From Clostridia bacterium (GTDB lineage Bacteria; Bacillota; Clostridia; Oscillospirales; Acutalibacteraceae): a DNA stretch of 32,651 nt. The notes below the pieces were generated by a model, which did not search any database, had not been told where the DNA came from, and saw only the letters and a list, made by a program, of their open reading frames with translations. Where the stretch lies: assembly GCA_017474125.1 (NCBI GenBank), contig JAFVIF010000048.1:1-32651 (forward strand), given 5' to 3'. Both the position numbers and the translations under genes were made by a program. Position 1 is the first letter of the stretch, and each line of letters begins with the position of its first letter. Shown one piece after another: positions 18,167-25,902 of the stretch.

Positions 18167-18203
18167 AAAAACGCAGTAGCATTTATTTGCTGCTGCGTTT
18201 TTT
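18167..18203 (+). terminator. Terminator of the arg operon
   Basis: A 15-bp stem (18167-18181 with 18188-18202, one wobble) ends in TTTTTT. The wobble is G-U only when read on the + strand, supporting that orientation, though A-rich flanks would also let it act on the - strand. Confidence 0.9.
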
Positions 18204-18210
18204 GTATAAC

Positions 18211-18370
18211 GAAAAGACAGCCGCACGTGAGCGGTTGCCCGAGACGGTAATGCGTTGCTAAACTTTCGAGGTTCCCTTTAGGGACCCGACCGGTAGGCGC
18301 CCCTTATAGGGGCTGTGAATATCCGTAGCTTACCGGTGGTTATGATTGAAAGGCGGAATTCGGGTAAAAA
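18211..18370 (+). ncRNA. Structured non-coding RNA, raiA-motif candidate
   Basis: This interval between argF and the convergent permease gene encodes no plausible protein but folds compactly. Visible helices are CCGC/GCGG (18221-18224 with 18231-18234), a closing stem TTGCCCGA/TCGGGTAA (18235-18242 with 18360-18367, one G-U), GGTTCCC/GGGACC (18270-18276 with 18281-18286, one bulge), a 10-bp stem (18289-18298 with 18328-18337) and a nested GCCCC/GGGGC (18299-18303 with 18309-18313). GGCGG at 18352-18356 could alternatively pair with the 5' CCGC, suggesting a pseudoknot. A weak promoter (TTTATT, 17 bp, TATAAC at 18205-18210) overlaps the arg terminator. Size, architecture and host type resemble the raiA RNA class of Firmicutes; this match is from memory and not verified. 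The + strand is favoured by the G-U pairs, but no clean terminator follows. Confidence 0.55.
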
Positions 18371-18376
18371 ACATTC

Positions 18377-19219
18377 TCAATTATCGGAAGAGGTTGATTT
18401 TCTTTTTATACCGTCTTTGATTTTTTTGATTATAAAGCTTAATATTAAAACGAAAAGATTTGTAAGCACTATTGTAGCTCCCGTCGGGAAGGATAATTCG
18501 TACGAAATAAATAAGCCCGAAAGGAAGCATACTGCCGACAGCAATGCCGCGGTAACCGTTACACTCCTAAAGGTTTTGCAAAGCCTTATGGCCGATAACG
18601 GCGGGAAAATAATAAGGCTGGAAACAAGCAAGGTGCCCATCATTCTCATTCCTATTACTACCGTAACCGAGGTGAGCACGGCTAAAAGGGTATTATAAAG
18701 CGAAACCCTTGTGCCTGTTGCCCTTGCAAAGTCTTCGTCAAAGGTAACGGCGAAAATTTTGTGATAAAACAGTATGAACAGTAGGGCAACAATAACCGAC
18801 AAAATAACGCTTAAAACCGTATCGGCCTTGCTAATGGACAAAATACTGCCGAACATATAGTTAGAAAGGTCGGTATTTGTTCCGCTTTTTGATACGATAA
18901 TAACACCTGCGGCAAGCGCGGCGGTGGATATTATTGCAATGGCAGAATCACCCTTAAGCTTACTGCTCGAATTAAGTCTTAAAAGCAGCATTGCGGCAAT
19001 AATAACTACGGGAACGGCTACGTAAAGAGGAGTAAGCCCCAAAGCGGCGGCCACCGCTAAGGCACCGAAGCCAACGTGAGACAGTCCGTCGCCAATCATT
19101 GAATAGCGCTTTAATACAAGGCTTACACCAAGTAAGGCTGAGCATAGGGAAATAAGGGTGCCGACTATTAATGCACGCTGAATAAAAGCGTATGAAAACA
19201 GAGATAAAAACTCAGTCAT
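18377..19219 (-). CDS. ABC-3 family metal transporter permease (ZnuB/MntB-like)
   Basis: Protein of 280 aa. The ATG at 19219 follows GGAGGT; longer in-frame starts lie inside the ATPase gene and lack support. It has seven or more hydrophobic segments. Typical ABC-3 features include LKRYSMIGDGLSHVGFG near the N-terminus and the GMRMMGTLLVSSLIIFPP stretch in the second half. It would form the membrane channel for zinc, manganese or iron uptake. Its start overlaps the ATPase stop by 8 bases (ATGACTGA), so the two are coupled. The metal cannot be decided from the permease alone. Confidence 0.9.
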   Translation of the reverse strand: MTEFLSLFSYAFIQRALIVGTLISLCSALLGVSLVLKRYSMIGDGLSHVGFGALAVAAALGLTPLYVAVPVVIIAAMLLLRLNSSSKLKGDSAIAIISTAALAAGVIIVSKSGTNTDLSNYMFGSILSISKADTVLSVILSVIVALLFILFYHKIFAVTFDEDFARATGTRVSLYNTLLAVLTSVTVVIGMRMMGTLLVSSLIIFPPLSAIRLCKTFRSVTVTAALLSAVCFLSGLFISYELSFPTGATIVLTNLFVLILSFIIKKIKDGIKRKSTSSDN

Positions 19220-19922
19220 AAATTCCACCTCCATAAAACCTTTTGTGGAATTCGCTGTTACGGTATTCGTCTTTGGTGCCGAAAAATACACCCGAGGATG
19301 ATAAATGTAAAATATGGGTGGCGTATTTAAAGGCGGCATTAATATCGTGGGAAACCATAATTACCGCTATACGGTATTCCTTATTAATTGTTTCAATAAG
19401 CGAATACATATCGGAAGCGGCTATTGGGTCGAGTCCCGTAACGGGCTCGTCCAACAGTAAAGCCTTACTACTTGCGGTTAGTGCACGTGCAAGCAGCACA
19501 CGTTGCTGCTGACCGCCCGAAAGACTTTGATAGCTTTCGTTTTTTATATCCTCAATGCGCATAAGCTCCATATTATGACGTGCCTTTTTTCTGTGCTTTG
19601 CGGTGTAAAACGGCCTAAAGCCCATACGGTTAATGCTTCCCGACAGTACAATTTCCTCAACACCTGCAGGAAAGTCCCTTTGAATACTGCTTTGCTGAGG
19701 TAAATAGCCTATTTCGTTAGCTTTAAGATTGGGGCAATATTCAATTTTTCCGTCTAATGGCTTTTGAAGCTTTAAGATGCTTTTAATAAGCGTGCTTTTA
19801 CCACTGCCGTTTTCACCGATTATATATAAATAATCGTTTTCGTTAATTTCAAAATTCAAATCGGAAAGAACGGTTTTGTCGTTATAGCCTATTTTTAAAT
19901 TTTCACATTTAATCAGCGACAT
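19212..19922 (-). CDS. Metal ABC transporter ATP-binding protein (ZnuC/MntA-like)
   Basis: Protein of 236 aa, full length for the family. Walker A is GENGSGKST (residues 36-44, K42), the signature is LSGGQQQRVLLARAL, Walker B is ALLLDEPVTGLD, and the switch His lies in VSHDI. It powers uptake through the adjacent ABC-3 permease. AAGGAATT precedes the ATG at 19922. It lies 14 bases after a small lipoprotein gene and overlaps the permease gene, so the three form one transcript. Confidence 0.92.
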   Translation of the reverse strand: MSLIKCENLKIGYNDKTVLSDLNFEINENDYLYIIGENGSGKSTLIKSILKLQKPLDGKIEYCPNLKANEIGYLPQQSSIQRDFPAGVEEIVLSGSINRMGFRPFYTAKHRKKARHNMELMRIEDIKNESYQSLSGGQQQRVLLARALTASSKALLLDEPVTGLDPIAASDMYSLIETINKEYRIAVIMVSHDINAAFKYATHILHLSSSGVFFGTKDEYRNSEFHKRFYGGGIYD

Positions 19923-19936
19923 ATAAAATTCCTTTC

Positions 19937-20263
19937 TCAGGGCTTACAGTGACCGCAGGGAGTGTAGTTTTGGTCGATAAGGAAATCCCTATCGGGGATA
20001 AGTAGGGTTGACGTTTCATTCATTTTTAGTGCGTAGGGACAGGTTGGCTTGTGAAATTTTTTAGTATTTTTATTAACGTAATAGCAGGAAATAATTTCTT
20101 CCTTTTCCTTGTGCTGTTGTATTCTGTAGCCGTCAACGTTTCCGATTCCTGCCGCGTTATTGTTTTCAACGACTGCATATTCGGGCGAGGAAAAGGTGTT
20201 CTGCTTACAGCCACACAGAAAAAAGCACATAGCGATAATTATAACCGTTATTTTATAAATCAT
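19937..20263 (-). CDS. Small lipoprotein with a His/Cys metal-binding-type C-terminal domain
   Basis: Protein of 108 aa. The N-terminus is a lipoprotein signal: a hydrophobic stretch, then LCGC with the lipidated C19. The C-terminal half carries H71, C75, C103 and C106 in the layout FHKPTC followed by PCGHC, a zinc-finger-like motif known from small Clostridial proteins and from domains attached to secreted nucleases and competence proteins. It is first in a unit with a metal ABC ATPase and permease and occupies the place where a substrate-binding protein would be expected. It could hand metal to the permease, but direct evidence is missing and the domain is far smaller than ZnuA. GGTGAT precedes the ATG. 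Confidence 0.75.
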   Translation of the reverse strand: MIYKITVIIIAMCFFLCGCKQNTFSSPEYAVVENNNAAGIGNVDGYRIQQHKEKEEIISCYYVNKNTKKFHKPTCPYALKMNETSTLLIPDRDFLIDQNYTPCGHCKP

Positions 20264-20270
20264 TATTTAT
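20255..20270. promoter_or_regulatory. Inverted repeat over the lipoprotein start, possible operator
   Basis: ATAAAT-CATT-ATTTAT has perfect 6-bp arms and covers the start codon region of the metal-transporter unit. It lacks the GC content of a typical Zur box, so any regulator is unknown. Confidence 0.2.
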
Positions 20271-20280
20271 CACCAAACTA

Positions 20281-20309
20281 ATTTTAATAGCAAACGGCAA
20301 AAAAATCAA
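20281..20309 (-). promoter_or_regulatory. Candidate promoter of the metal transporter unit
   Basis: On the - strand, TTGATT (20309-20304), a 17-bp spacer and TAAAAT (20286-20281) lie 18 bp before the start at 20263. Its -35 is separated from the uvrC -35 by three bases. Confidence 0.6.
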
Positions 20310-20312
20310 CTC

Positions 20313-20341
20313 TTGAAAAAGAAAAAAGAAAATATTACAAT
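20313..20341 (+). promoter_or_regulatory. Candidate promoter of uvrC
   Basis: TTGAAA (20313-20318), a 17-bp spacer and TACAAT (20336-20341) lie 29 bp before the uvrC start, back to back with the promoter of the divergent metal-transporter unit. No LexA-like box was seen. Confidence 0.65.
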
Positions 20342-20370
20342 ATAAGCTAAGGAAAAGGAGGTGTTGCAGT

Positions 20371-22179
20371 GTGACTAAAAGTGAATTGAAAGCGAAAGCC
20401 AACGGCTTGCCCCTTACACCCGGTGTTTATATAATGAAGGATAAGCAGGGGACGATTATATACGTCGGCAAGGCTAAGGCGCTTAAAAACAGAGTAACCC
20501 AATATTTCGGCTCTCACACCAATCACAGTATGAAGGTTATTAAAATGGTGACCAACGTAGATGACTTTGATTATATCCTCTGTGACACCGAATTCGAAGC
20601 GTTAATACTTGAAAATTCGCTTATAAAGCAGAATCAGCCCAAATACAACATTCTTCTTAAGGATGATAAAGGCTACCACTACGTTAAAATAACCGATGAT
20701 AAGTGGAAAAAGATTGAATGGGTAAAGCAAAAGGACAAGGACGGAAAATATATCGGCCCTTACCATTCGGGCGCCGTCGTTAAAAACGCAGTCGACGAAG
20801 CTTTAAGAATATTTAAATTGCCCGACTGCAATCGTTCCTTTGACAAACCGTCCAAGCCGTGCTTGAATTTTCATATCGGTCGTTGCTCGGGACCCTGCAG
20901 GGGAAAGGTTTCTTTAAGCGATTATCTTGAAGCGGTTGACTCGGCCGTAGCCTTTATTAAAAAGGGCGGATACGGGGAAGAGGATATTAAAAAATTGCGC
21001 CTTCAAATGGAAGCGGCGGCAGAACGGCTTGATTTTGAGCAGGCCGCAAGGCTGAGAGACAGAATAGAAGCCGTAAATAAAATTGCACAGCGACAGAAGG
21101 TTATTTCGTCTGTTCATAAAAATCAAGACGTATTTGCCTGTGCCGTTATAGGAAATACCGCCTGTCTGCAAATGCTTAAATTCAGAGAATGGCATTTGTG
21201 CGATCAGGAGCATTTTATATTTGAGGATATTAGCTCAAGGGCTGAATTATACGGCGAATTTTTAGTGCGTTTTTACAGTAGAGGCAACGATATACCCCAA
21301 AGCATTATTATTGACGAGCTGCCCGAAGCGGCTGATACCACCGAGGAATGGTTAAGCACCACCTTGGGCGGTAGTGTTAAAATTACGGTGCCTCAAAAGG
21401 GAGAGCTTAAAAAGACCCTTGATATGTGTAGAAGCAATGCCGCCGAAACCCTTTCAAAGCGAATCGAAAGAACGGGCAAGGAAACCGCCGCACTTGAGGA
21501 ATTGGGAGTACTGCTTGGGATGAACGGCGCGCCTCGGTATATTGAGTCGTACGATATTTCAAATACCGCAGGAAACGAAAATGTTGCTTCAATGGTTGTT
21601 TTCTGCGACGGCAGACCGCTTAAGGCAAATTACAGAAAATTTAAAATTAAAAGCTTTTCAGGTCAGGATGACTACCGTTCTATGGCAGAGGTTATCCATC
21701 GCCGACTCTCAGAATACGAAAAGCAGGAGGACTCTGCCTTCAGCACCTTACCCGACCTTATTTTACTCGACGGAGGTAAGGGACAAATATCGGCTGTACA
21801 GCCTGTTCTTGAAGCGCATAACGTTAACGTTCCGCTTTTTGGTATGGTAAAGGATTCAAAGCACCGTACCCGCGCCATTGCCGCCAATGACGGAGATATT
21901 GCCATTAAGCCTACTAAAAGCGCCTTTGTGCTCGTAACCCGTATTCAGGACGAAACCCACCGCTTTGCAATTACCTTTCATAAAAAGCGTATGTCTAAGG
22001 GCATGACCAAAAGCGAGTTAAACTTAATTGACGGCGTTGGCGAAAAACGAATTGCCGCTTTATTTAAGCATTTTAAAACACTGAAGAATATTAAATCGGC
22101 AACTCTTCAGGAATTGAACGCGGTAAAGGGTATTGACAAGAAAACTGCCGAAAATATTTATAATCATTTTAATAAATAA
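20371..22179 (+). CDS. uvrC: Excinuclease ABC subunit C
   Basis: Protein of 602 aa, normal length. It makes both incisions around UvrB-marked DNA damage in nucleotide excision repair. Domains in order: GIY-YIG nuclease for the 3' cut (GVY 18-20, YVG 31-33); four cysteines C153, C164, C172 and C176, matching the iron-sulfur ligands described for UvrC; the UVR domain that meets UvrB (about 205-240); the RNase H-like nuclease for the 5' cut (about 380-540, including LILLDGGKGQ); and helix-hairpin-helix motifs at the end (GVGEKRIAALFKHF). It starts with GTG after AAGGAGGTG. It is a single gene, ending at a terminator shared with the convergent ATPase. Confidence 0.97.
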   Translation: MTKSELKAKANGLPLTPGVYIMKDKQGTIIYVGKAKALKNRVTQYFGSHTNHSMKVIKMVTNVDDFDYILCDTEFEALILENSLIKQNQPKYNILLKDDKGYHYVKITDDKWKKIEWVKQKDKDGKYIGPYHSGAVVKNAVDEALRIFKLPDCNRSFDKPSKPCLNFHIGRCSGPCRGKVSLSDYLEAVDSAVAFIKKGGYGEEDIKKLRLQMEAAAERLDFEQAARLRDRIEAVNKIAQRQKVISSVHKNQDVFACAVIGNTACLQMLKFREWHLCDQEHFIFEDISSRAELYGEFLVRFYSRGNDIPQSIIIDELPEAADTTEEWLSTTLGGSVKITVPQKGELKKTLDMCRSNAAETLSKRIERTGKETAALEELGVLLGMNGAPRYIESYDISNTAGNENVASMVVFCDGRPLKANYRKFKIKSFSGQDDYRSMAEVIHRRLSEYEKQEDSAFSTLPDLILLDGGKGQISAVQPVLEAHNVNVPLFGMVKDSKHRTRAIAANDGDIAIKPTKSAFVLVTRIQDETHRFAITFHKKRMSKGMTKSELNLIDGVGEKRIAALFKHFKTLKNIKSATLQELNAVKGIDKKTAENIYNHFNK

Positions 22180-22204
22180 AACCGTCACAGCGTGACGGTT
22201 TTAT
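22176..22204. terminator. Bidirectional terminator between uvrC and the P-type ATPase
   Basis: A perfect 13-bp stem ATAAAACCGTCAC/GTGACGGTTTTAT with a 3-base loop has an A-rich left flank and a T-rich right flank, so it serves both convergent genes. Confidence 0.9.
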
Positions 22205-22207
22205 TGT

Positions 22208-24835
22208 TTATTTAAGCTTGTCGTAAAGCATAAAGCCGACCTTGGTTAATTCGCCCGTAGCAAATACCGTTAACGAAAGAAGTGTTGCTTTCATAAATTC
22301 GGCAAAGGAAAGCGCCGCAAGGCCGAAGGGCACACCCATTGGGGTTAGAACAAGGAAAATTACAATAATCGTAAGCATAGCCAATACTAATGAATTTCCA
22401 AGGCTTCTGAAGTGTCTGCCTTTAAAGAATAAGGCTTCAAACTTAACGCTTATCATATTTAAAAGCTGTGAGAATATAAGCACCGTAAACATTACGGTAG
22501 ATGCTGTATTTTCGCCCGCATTGACCGTAATTGAATATCCGATGATTGCGGCGGCGGTTGTCATAATGCACTGTACGGCGGTAACGAGTGCCGACCTTGG
22601 GGTGAACAGAGCCTTATCGGAAGCAACGAAGCTTTTAATTGCCTTGTGCTCGTATACGCCGTCGGATAAAATGCTGAGAGCAGGGAAGGTGTCGGTTACA
22701 AGGTTAATGATTAAAAACTGTAAAGCGTTAATCGGGAAACGGCCAAAGGCGAAAATGCAAATAAGAATAGAAAATAATTCGCCGAGATTACTGCTCAGCA
22801 AATAAACAATGGACTTTCTTAAAGCACAAAATAAGCTGCGGGAGGTGCTGATAGCCTCTACAATGGTTGAAAGGCTGCTTTTATTCATTATTATATCGGC
22901 GGCTCCACGCGCAACGTCGGTGCCCTTGTCGTGGGGTGCAAAGCCAACGTCCGCTTTGCTTAAGGCTTGTGCATCGTTAACACTGTCTCCCGTAATTGCT
23001 ACGGTCATACCGCGTTTTTTAAGAGCCGTAACAATACGAAGCTTTTGATCGGGGAGTAGTCTGGCAAAAACGGAATATTTTAAAATATTCTCTTCTAATT
23101 CCTCGTCGCTCATCTCTGCAAGCTCCTCGCCGCTTATAACCAAGCTGCCGTCCTTTAAAATACCCAGCCTTCTTGCAACGGCGCGTGCAGTGGTAACGTG
23201 GTCACCCGTAATCATCACGGTTTTAATATTGCCTGCATCACATTCCTCTATAAACGAAATACTGTCATCCTGCGGAGGGTCGCTTAGGGCAATTAAGCCG
23301 GCAAAATTCATATCGCTTTCAATATAGCTGTAATCAAGGTTAGAGGGTATTTCACTTAGCTCCTTGTACGCAACGGCTATTACACGCATACCGCCTGCGG
23401 CAAGCTCGTTAACGGTTTTTATGTACAACTCGTTATCCTCGGCTCCGCTTGCCTTTAATAAGTTGTCGGGAGCACCTTTTGCTATAGCAACGGGAATACC
23501 GTTAATCATATTAACCGTAACGGTGATTTTTCTTTCGAAGTCAAAGGGGAGCTTGGTGAGCAGGGGATAGTTATTATAAATATCCCTTTCATCCTGTGAA
23601 ACCGATTGATTAAATGCCGAAATAATTGCAAGCTCAGTCGCGTCACCGTACATTGGGCTGTCAACGTCTTCCTTAGACTGGGAGGTGCAAAGAGCGGCAA
23701 GGCGTAAAATATTAATGCTGTTAGAGTCGGAAAAAGCGTTATTGGCATCAATCACTTCTGTACGATTGAATATTTTTTCGGCAATCATTTTGTCCTTTGT
23801 GAGAATGCCTGTTTTGTCGGAGCAAATTACGTTAACCTCGGGTAGCAAATTAAATACGGCGAAGTCTTTGGTTATCATACCTTTATGCAAAAGCGTTTTG
23901 ATTGAAACACCCATTGCAACAGCCGCCATAACGGGAAGTCCCTCGGGAAGCACCGACACGAGTAGCGCAACCGAATTAAGCAGTGAATCGGCAAGAGTAA
24001 CTGCAAAATGGCCACCGCTTCTGAAATTAATAAGCAGGTTTGCGGTAAAGGCAATAATGCAGAAGAAAATAAGCACTATACCGCTGACCTTGCCTATAGA
24101 ATTAAGCTTGTCCTTCAGCTTTGAATCTACGGCGTTGTAGGTTTTAAGCAAGGTAACTGCCTTGCCCATTTCGGTATTCATACCCGTTTCGGTAACTACA
24201 GCCTTCGCGCGGCCTGTTATTACGTTACTGCCTGTAAATACCATATTAGACCTGCCTTCAACGGGGGTAATATCCTCGTGAATGGCATTATGGTCCTTTT
24301 CAGCGGTGATTTCCTCGCCTGTTACAAAGGCTTCGTTACAGCGAAAATCGAAGGCTTCAATAAGTCGTGCGTCGGCACACACGAAGTCACCCGTTTCAAG
24401 AACTAAAATATCACCTGGCACAACGTAGGTGGAGCCTACGGTTTTTACTATTCCGTCACGAAGCACCTTAACCTTGGGTATATTCATTGATTCAAGGGAT
24501 TCGGCGGTGCGCTCGCTTTGCTTTTGATGGATAATCGAAACGGCAAGGTTAATAGCAAGAATAAGAATGATAAGTAACGGAGAATAGAACTTATCCTTCA
24601 TATACACAAGATTAATAACAAGGGAAATAACGGCGCAGTTTATTAAAAACAGATTTACGGGGTTTTTAAGCTGTAACATTATTTGGGTGATGAGCGGAGT
24701 TTTTTCCGCTTTTGTCAGAATGTTACCGCCGTGTTCGGCAAAGCGTTGGTCTGCCACTCCCGTAGGCAGTCCTTTGTTTGGGTCAACCTCAAAATGCGAA
24801 ATTACCTCTTCCACATCTGCACTGTGATATATCAT
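22208..24835 (-). CDS. Cation-transporting P-type ATPase, calcium (PMCA/SERCA-like) subgroup, with variant motifs
   Basis: Protein of 875 aa, normal for bacterial type IIA/IIB pumps. Order of parts: cation-ATPase N-terminal domain, actuator domain with VTGEE, fourth transmembrane helix with PEGLP (ion-binding in calcium pumps), phosphorylation site DKTG with D340, nucleotide domain with KGAP, hinge TGD at 615-617, and C-terminal transmembrane helices. Two signatures deviate: DKTGTLT reads DKTGILT, and TGDGVNDAPAL reads TGDSVNDAQAL (S618 for the hinge Gly). All acid residues needed for phosphorylation (D340, D617, D621) remain, so it may still pump. Ion choice is inferred; calcium export is most likely. 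The ATG at 24835 follows GGAGGG. Confidence 0.9.
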   Translation of the reverse strand: MIYHSADVEEVISHFEVDPNKGLPTGVADQRFAEHGGNILTKAEKTPLITQIMLQLKNPVNLFLINCAVISLVINLVYMKDKFYSPLLIILILAINLAVSIIHQKQSERTAESLESMNIPKVKVLRDGIVKTVGSTYVVPGDILVLETGDFVCADARLIEAFDFRCNEAFVTGEEITAEKDHNAIHEDITPVEGRSNMVFTGSNVITGRAKAVVTETGMNTEMGKAVTLLKTYNAVDSKLKDKLNSIGKVSGIVLIFFCIIAFTANLLINFRSGGHFAVTLADSLLNSVALLVSVLPEGLPVMAAVAMGVSIKTLLHKGMITKDFAVFNLLPEVNVICSDKTGILTKDKMIAEKIFNRTEVIDANNAFSDSNSINILRLAALCTSQSKEDVDSPMYGDATELAIISAFNQSVSQDERDIYNNYPLLTKLPFDFERKITVTVNMINGIPVAIAKGAPDNLLKASGAEDNELYIKTVNELAAGGMRVIAVAYKELSEIPSNLDYSYIESDMNFAGLIALSDPPQDDSISFIEECDAGNIKTVMITGDHVTTARAVARRLGILKDGSLVISGEELAEMSDEELEENILKYSVFARLLPDQKLRIVTALKKRGMTVAITGDSVNDAQALSKADVGFAPHDKGTDVARGAADIIMNKSSLSTIVEAISTSRSLFCALRKSIVYLLSSNLGELFSILICIFAFGRFPINALQFLIINLVTDTFPALSILSDGVYEHKAIKSFVASDKALFTPRSALVTAVQCIMTTAAAIIGYSITVNAGENTASTVMFTVLIFSQLLNMISVKFEALFFKGRHFRSLGNSLVLAMLTIIVIFLVLTPMGVPFGLAALSFAEFMKATLLSLTVFATGELTKVGFMLYDKLK

Positions 24836-24870
24836 AAATACCCTCCGAGCATATTATTTTACAATATACC

Positions 24871-24899
24871 ATTATACTATAATTCAAAAAATAAATCAA
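24871..24899 (-). promoter_or_regulatory. Promoter of the P-type ATPase gene
   Basis: On the - strand, TTGATT (24899-24894), a 17-bp spacer and a perfect TATAAT (24876-24871) lie 35 bp before the start codon. Confidence 0.7.
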
Positions 24900-24914
24900 C
24901 AGCGTAAAAATTGT

Positions 24915-24942
24915 TTGCAAAATTATAATTATGTGATACAAT
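24915..24942 (+). promoter_or_regulatory. Promoter of the prmA-prfB unit
   Basis: TTGCAA (24915-24920), a 16-bp spacer and TACAAT (24937-24942) lie 27 bp before the prmA start and diverge from the ATPase promoter. Confidence 0.6.
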
Positions 24943-24969
24943 ACTTATAAGTATTTTTAGGAGAGTATT

Positions 24970-25902
24970 ATGGATTGGTTTGAAATTGTTGTTAAGGTTC
25001 CTGCAGATAAATGCGATACTGCTTCGGCTATTGCTAATATGACGGTGCCTTATGGAATTTATATTGAGGACTATTCCGATATGGAAAGTCAGGCTTGGGA
25101 AATTGCTCATATCGACCTTATTGACGAGGATTTATTAAATAAGGACAGAAGCAGTGCTTTAATTCATATTTACGTTGATAAATCGGATAATCTTACCGAA
25201 GCTCTCGCGTTTTTAAAGGCAAGGCTTGAGGGTGAGGCAATACCCTTTGATGTTTCCTACGTTACAGTTACCGACGTGGATTGGAACGAAAATTGGAAAA
25301 AGTATTTTCATACCACCGAAATCGGCTCGCGCCTCGCTGTGGTGCCTGCGTGGGAAAAATACGATAATCCCGACAACCGTTGCATTTTGAAAATTGATCC
25401 CGGCGCCGCTTTCGGAACGGGTACCCATGCAACCACCTCTCTTTGCTTAAAGCTGCTTGAAGAGTACGTCAGAGCAGGGGACTCGGTTCTCGATATCGGT
25501 TGCGGAAGCGGAATACTCAGTATTGCGGGCGTATTACTCGGTGCTGAAAATGCTGTAGGCGTTGATATTGACGAAACCTCGGTAAGGGTTGCAAAGGCAA
25601 ATGCCGAAATGAACGGCGTTGCACTTAAAACCGAATACATTCACGGCGACCTTGCCGAAAAGGTAAGCGGTAAATACGATATTGTATGCGCCAATATTGT
25701 TGCCGACGTGGTTATGCGCCTGCTTAGTAACGTAAGCGATTATATGTATAATGATTCGGTGCTTATTGCTTCGGGTATTATTGATTCACGCGCCGAGGAA
25801 GTAAAGCGTAGCATTTTGGATAACGGCTTTACTGTTTTACAGGAATTACGTAATGACAATTGGTTTGCTTTTGCCATTAAGATTAAGGAGAATTTATGTT
25901 AG
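24970..25902 (+). CDS. prmA: Ribosomal protein L11 methyltransferase
   Basis: Protein of 310 aa. It trimethylates ribosomal protein L11 with S-adenosylmethionine. The N-terminal substrate domain (about 1-110) is followed by the linker with WNENWKKYFH, then the SAM-binding fold with VLDIGCGSG (173-181), acidic loop end VGVDID, and the catalytic-site motif CANIVADV. The segment KIDPGAAFGTGTHATT just before the SAM motif is diagnostic for PrmA. The start follows AGGAGAG. Its end overlaps the prfB start by 7 bases, linking two translation genes. Confidence 0.95.
   Translation: MDWFEIVVKVPADKCDTASAIANMTVPYGIYIEDYSDMESQAWEIAHIDLIDEDLLNKDRSSALIHIYVDKSDNLTEALAFLKARLEGEAIPFDVSYVTVTDVDWNENWKKYFHTTEIGSRLAVVPAWEKYDNPDNRCILKIDPGAAFGTGTHATTSLCLKLLEEYVRAGDSVLDIGCGSGILSIAGVLLGAENAVGVDIDETSVRVAKANAEMNGVALKTEYIHGDLAEKVSGKYDIVCANIVADVVMRLLSNVSDYMYNDSVLIASGIIDSRAEEVKRSILDNGFTVLQELRNDNWFAFAIKIKENLC

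Noticed and set aside
18235-18290. tRNA-like words (GCCCGAGACGGTAATG, TTGCTAAA) inside the structured RNA
   Set aside because: No acceptor stem, no T loop of the GGTTCGAATCC type and no cloverleaf could be formed; a different RNA class fits better.
18315-18698. Plus-strand open frame across the structured RNA and permease 3' end
   Set aside because: It lies mainly antisense to a well-supported permease gene, has no ribosome binding site and shows no recognisable domain.
20271-20370. LexA/SOS box ahead of uvrC
   Set aside because: No CGAAC-N4-GTTCG-like sequence is present in the intergenic region.
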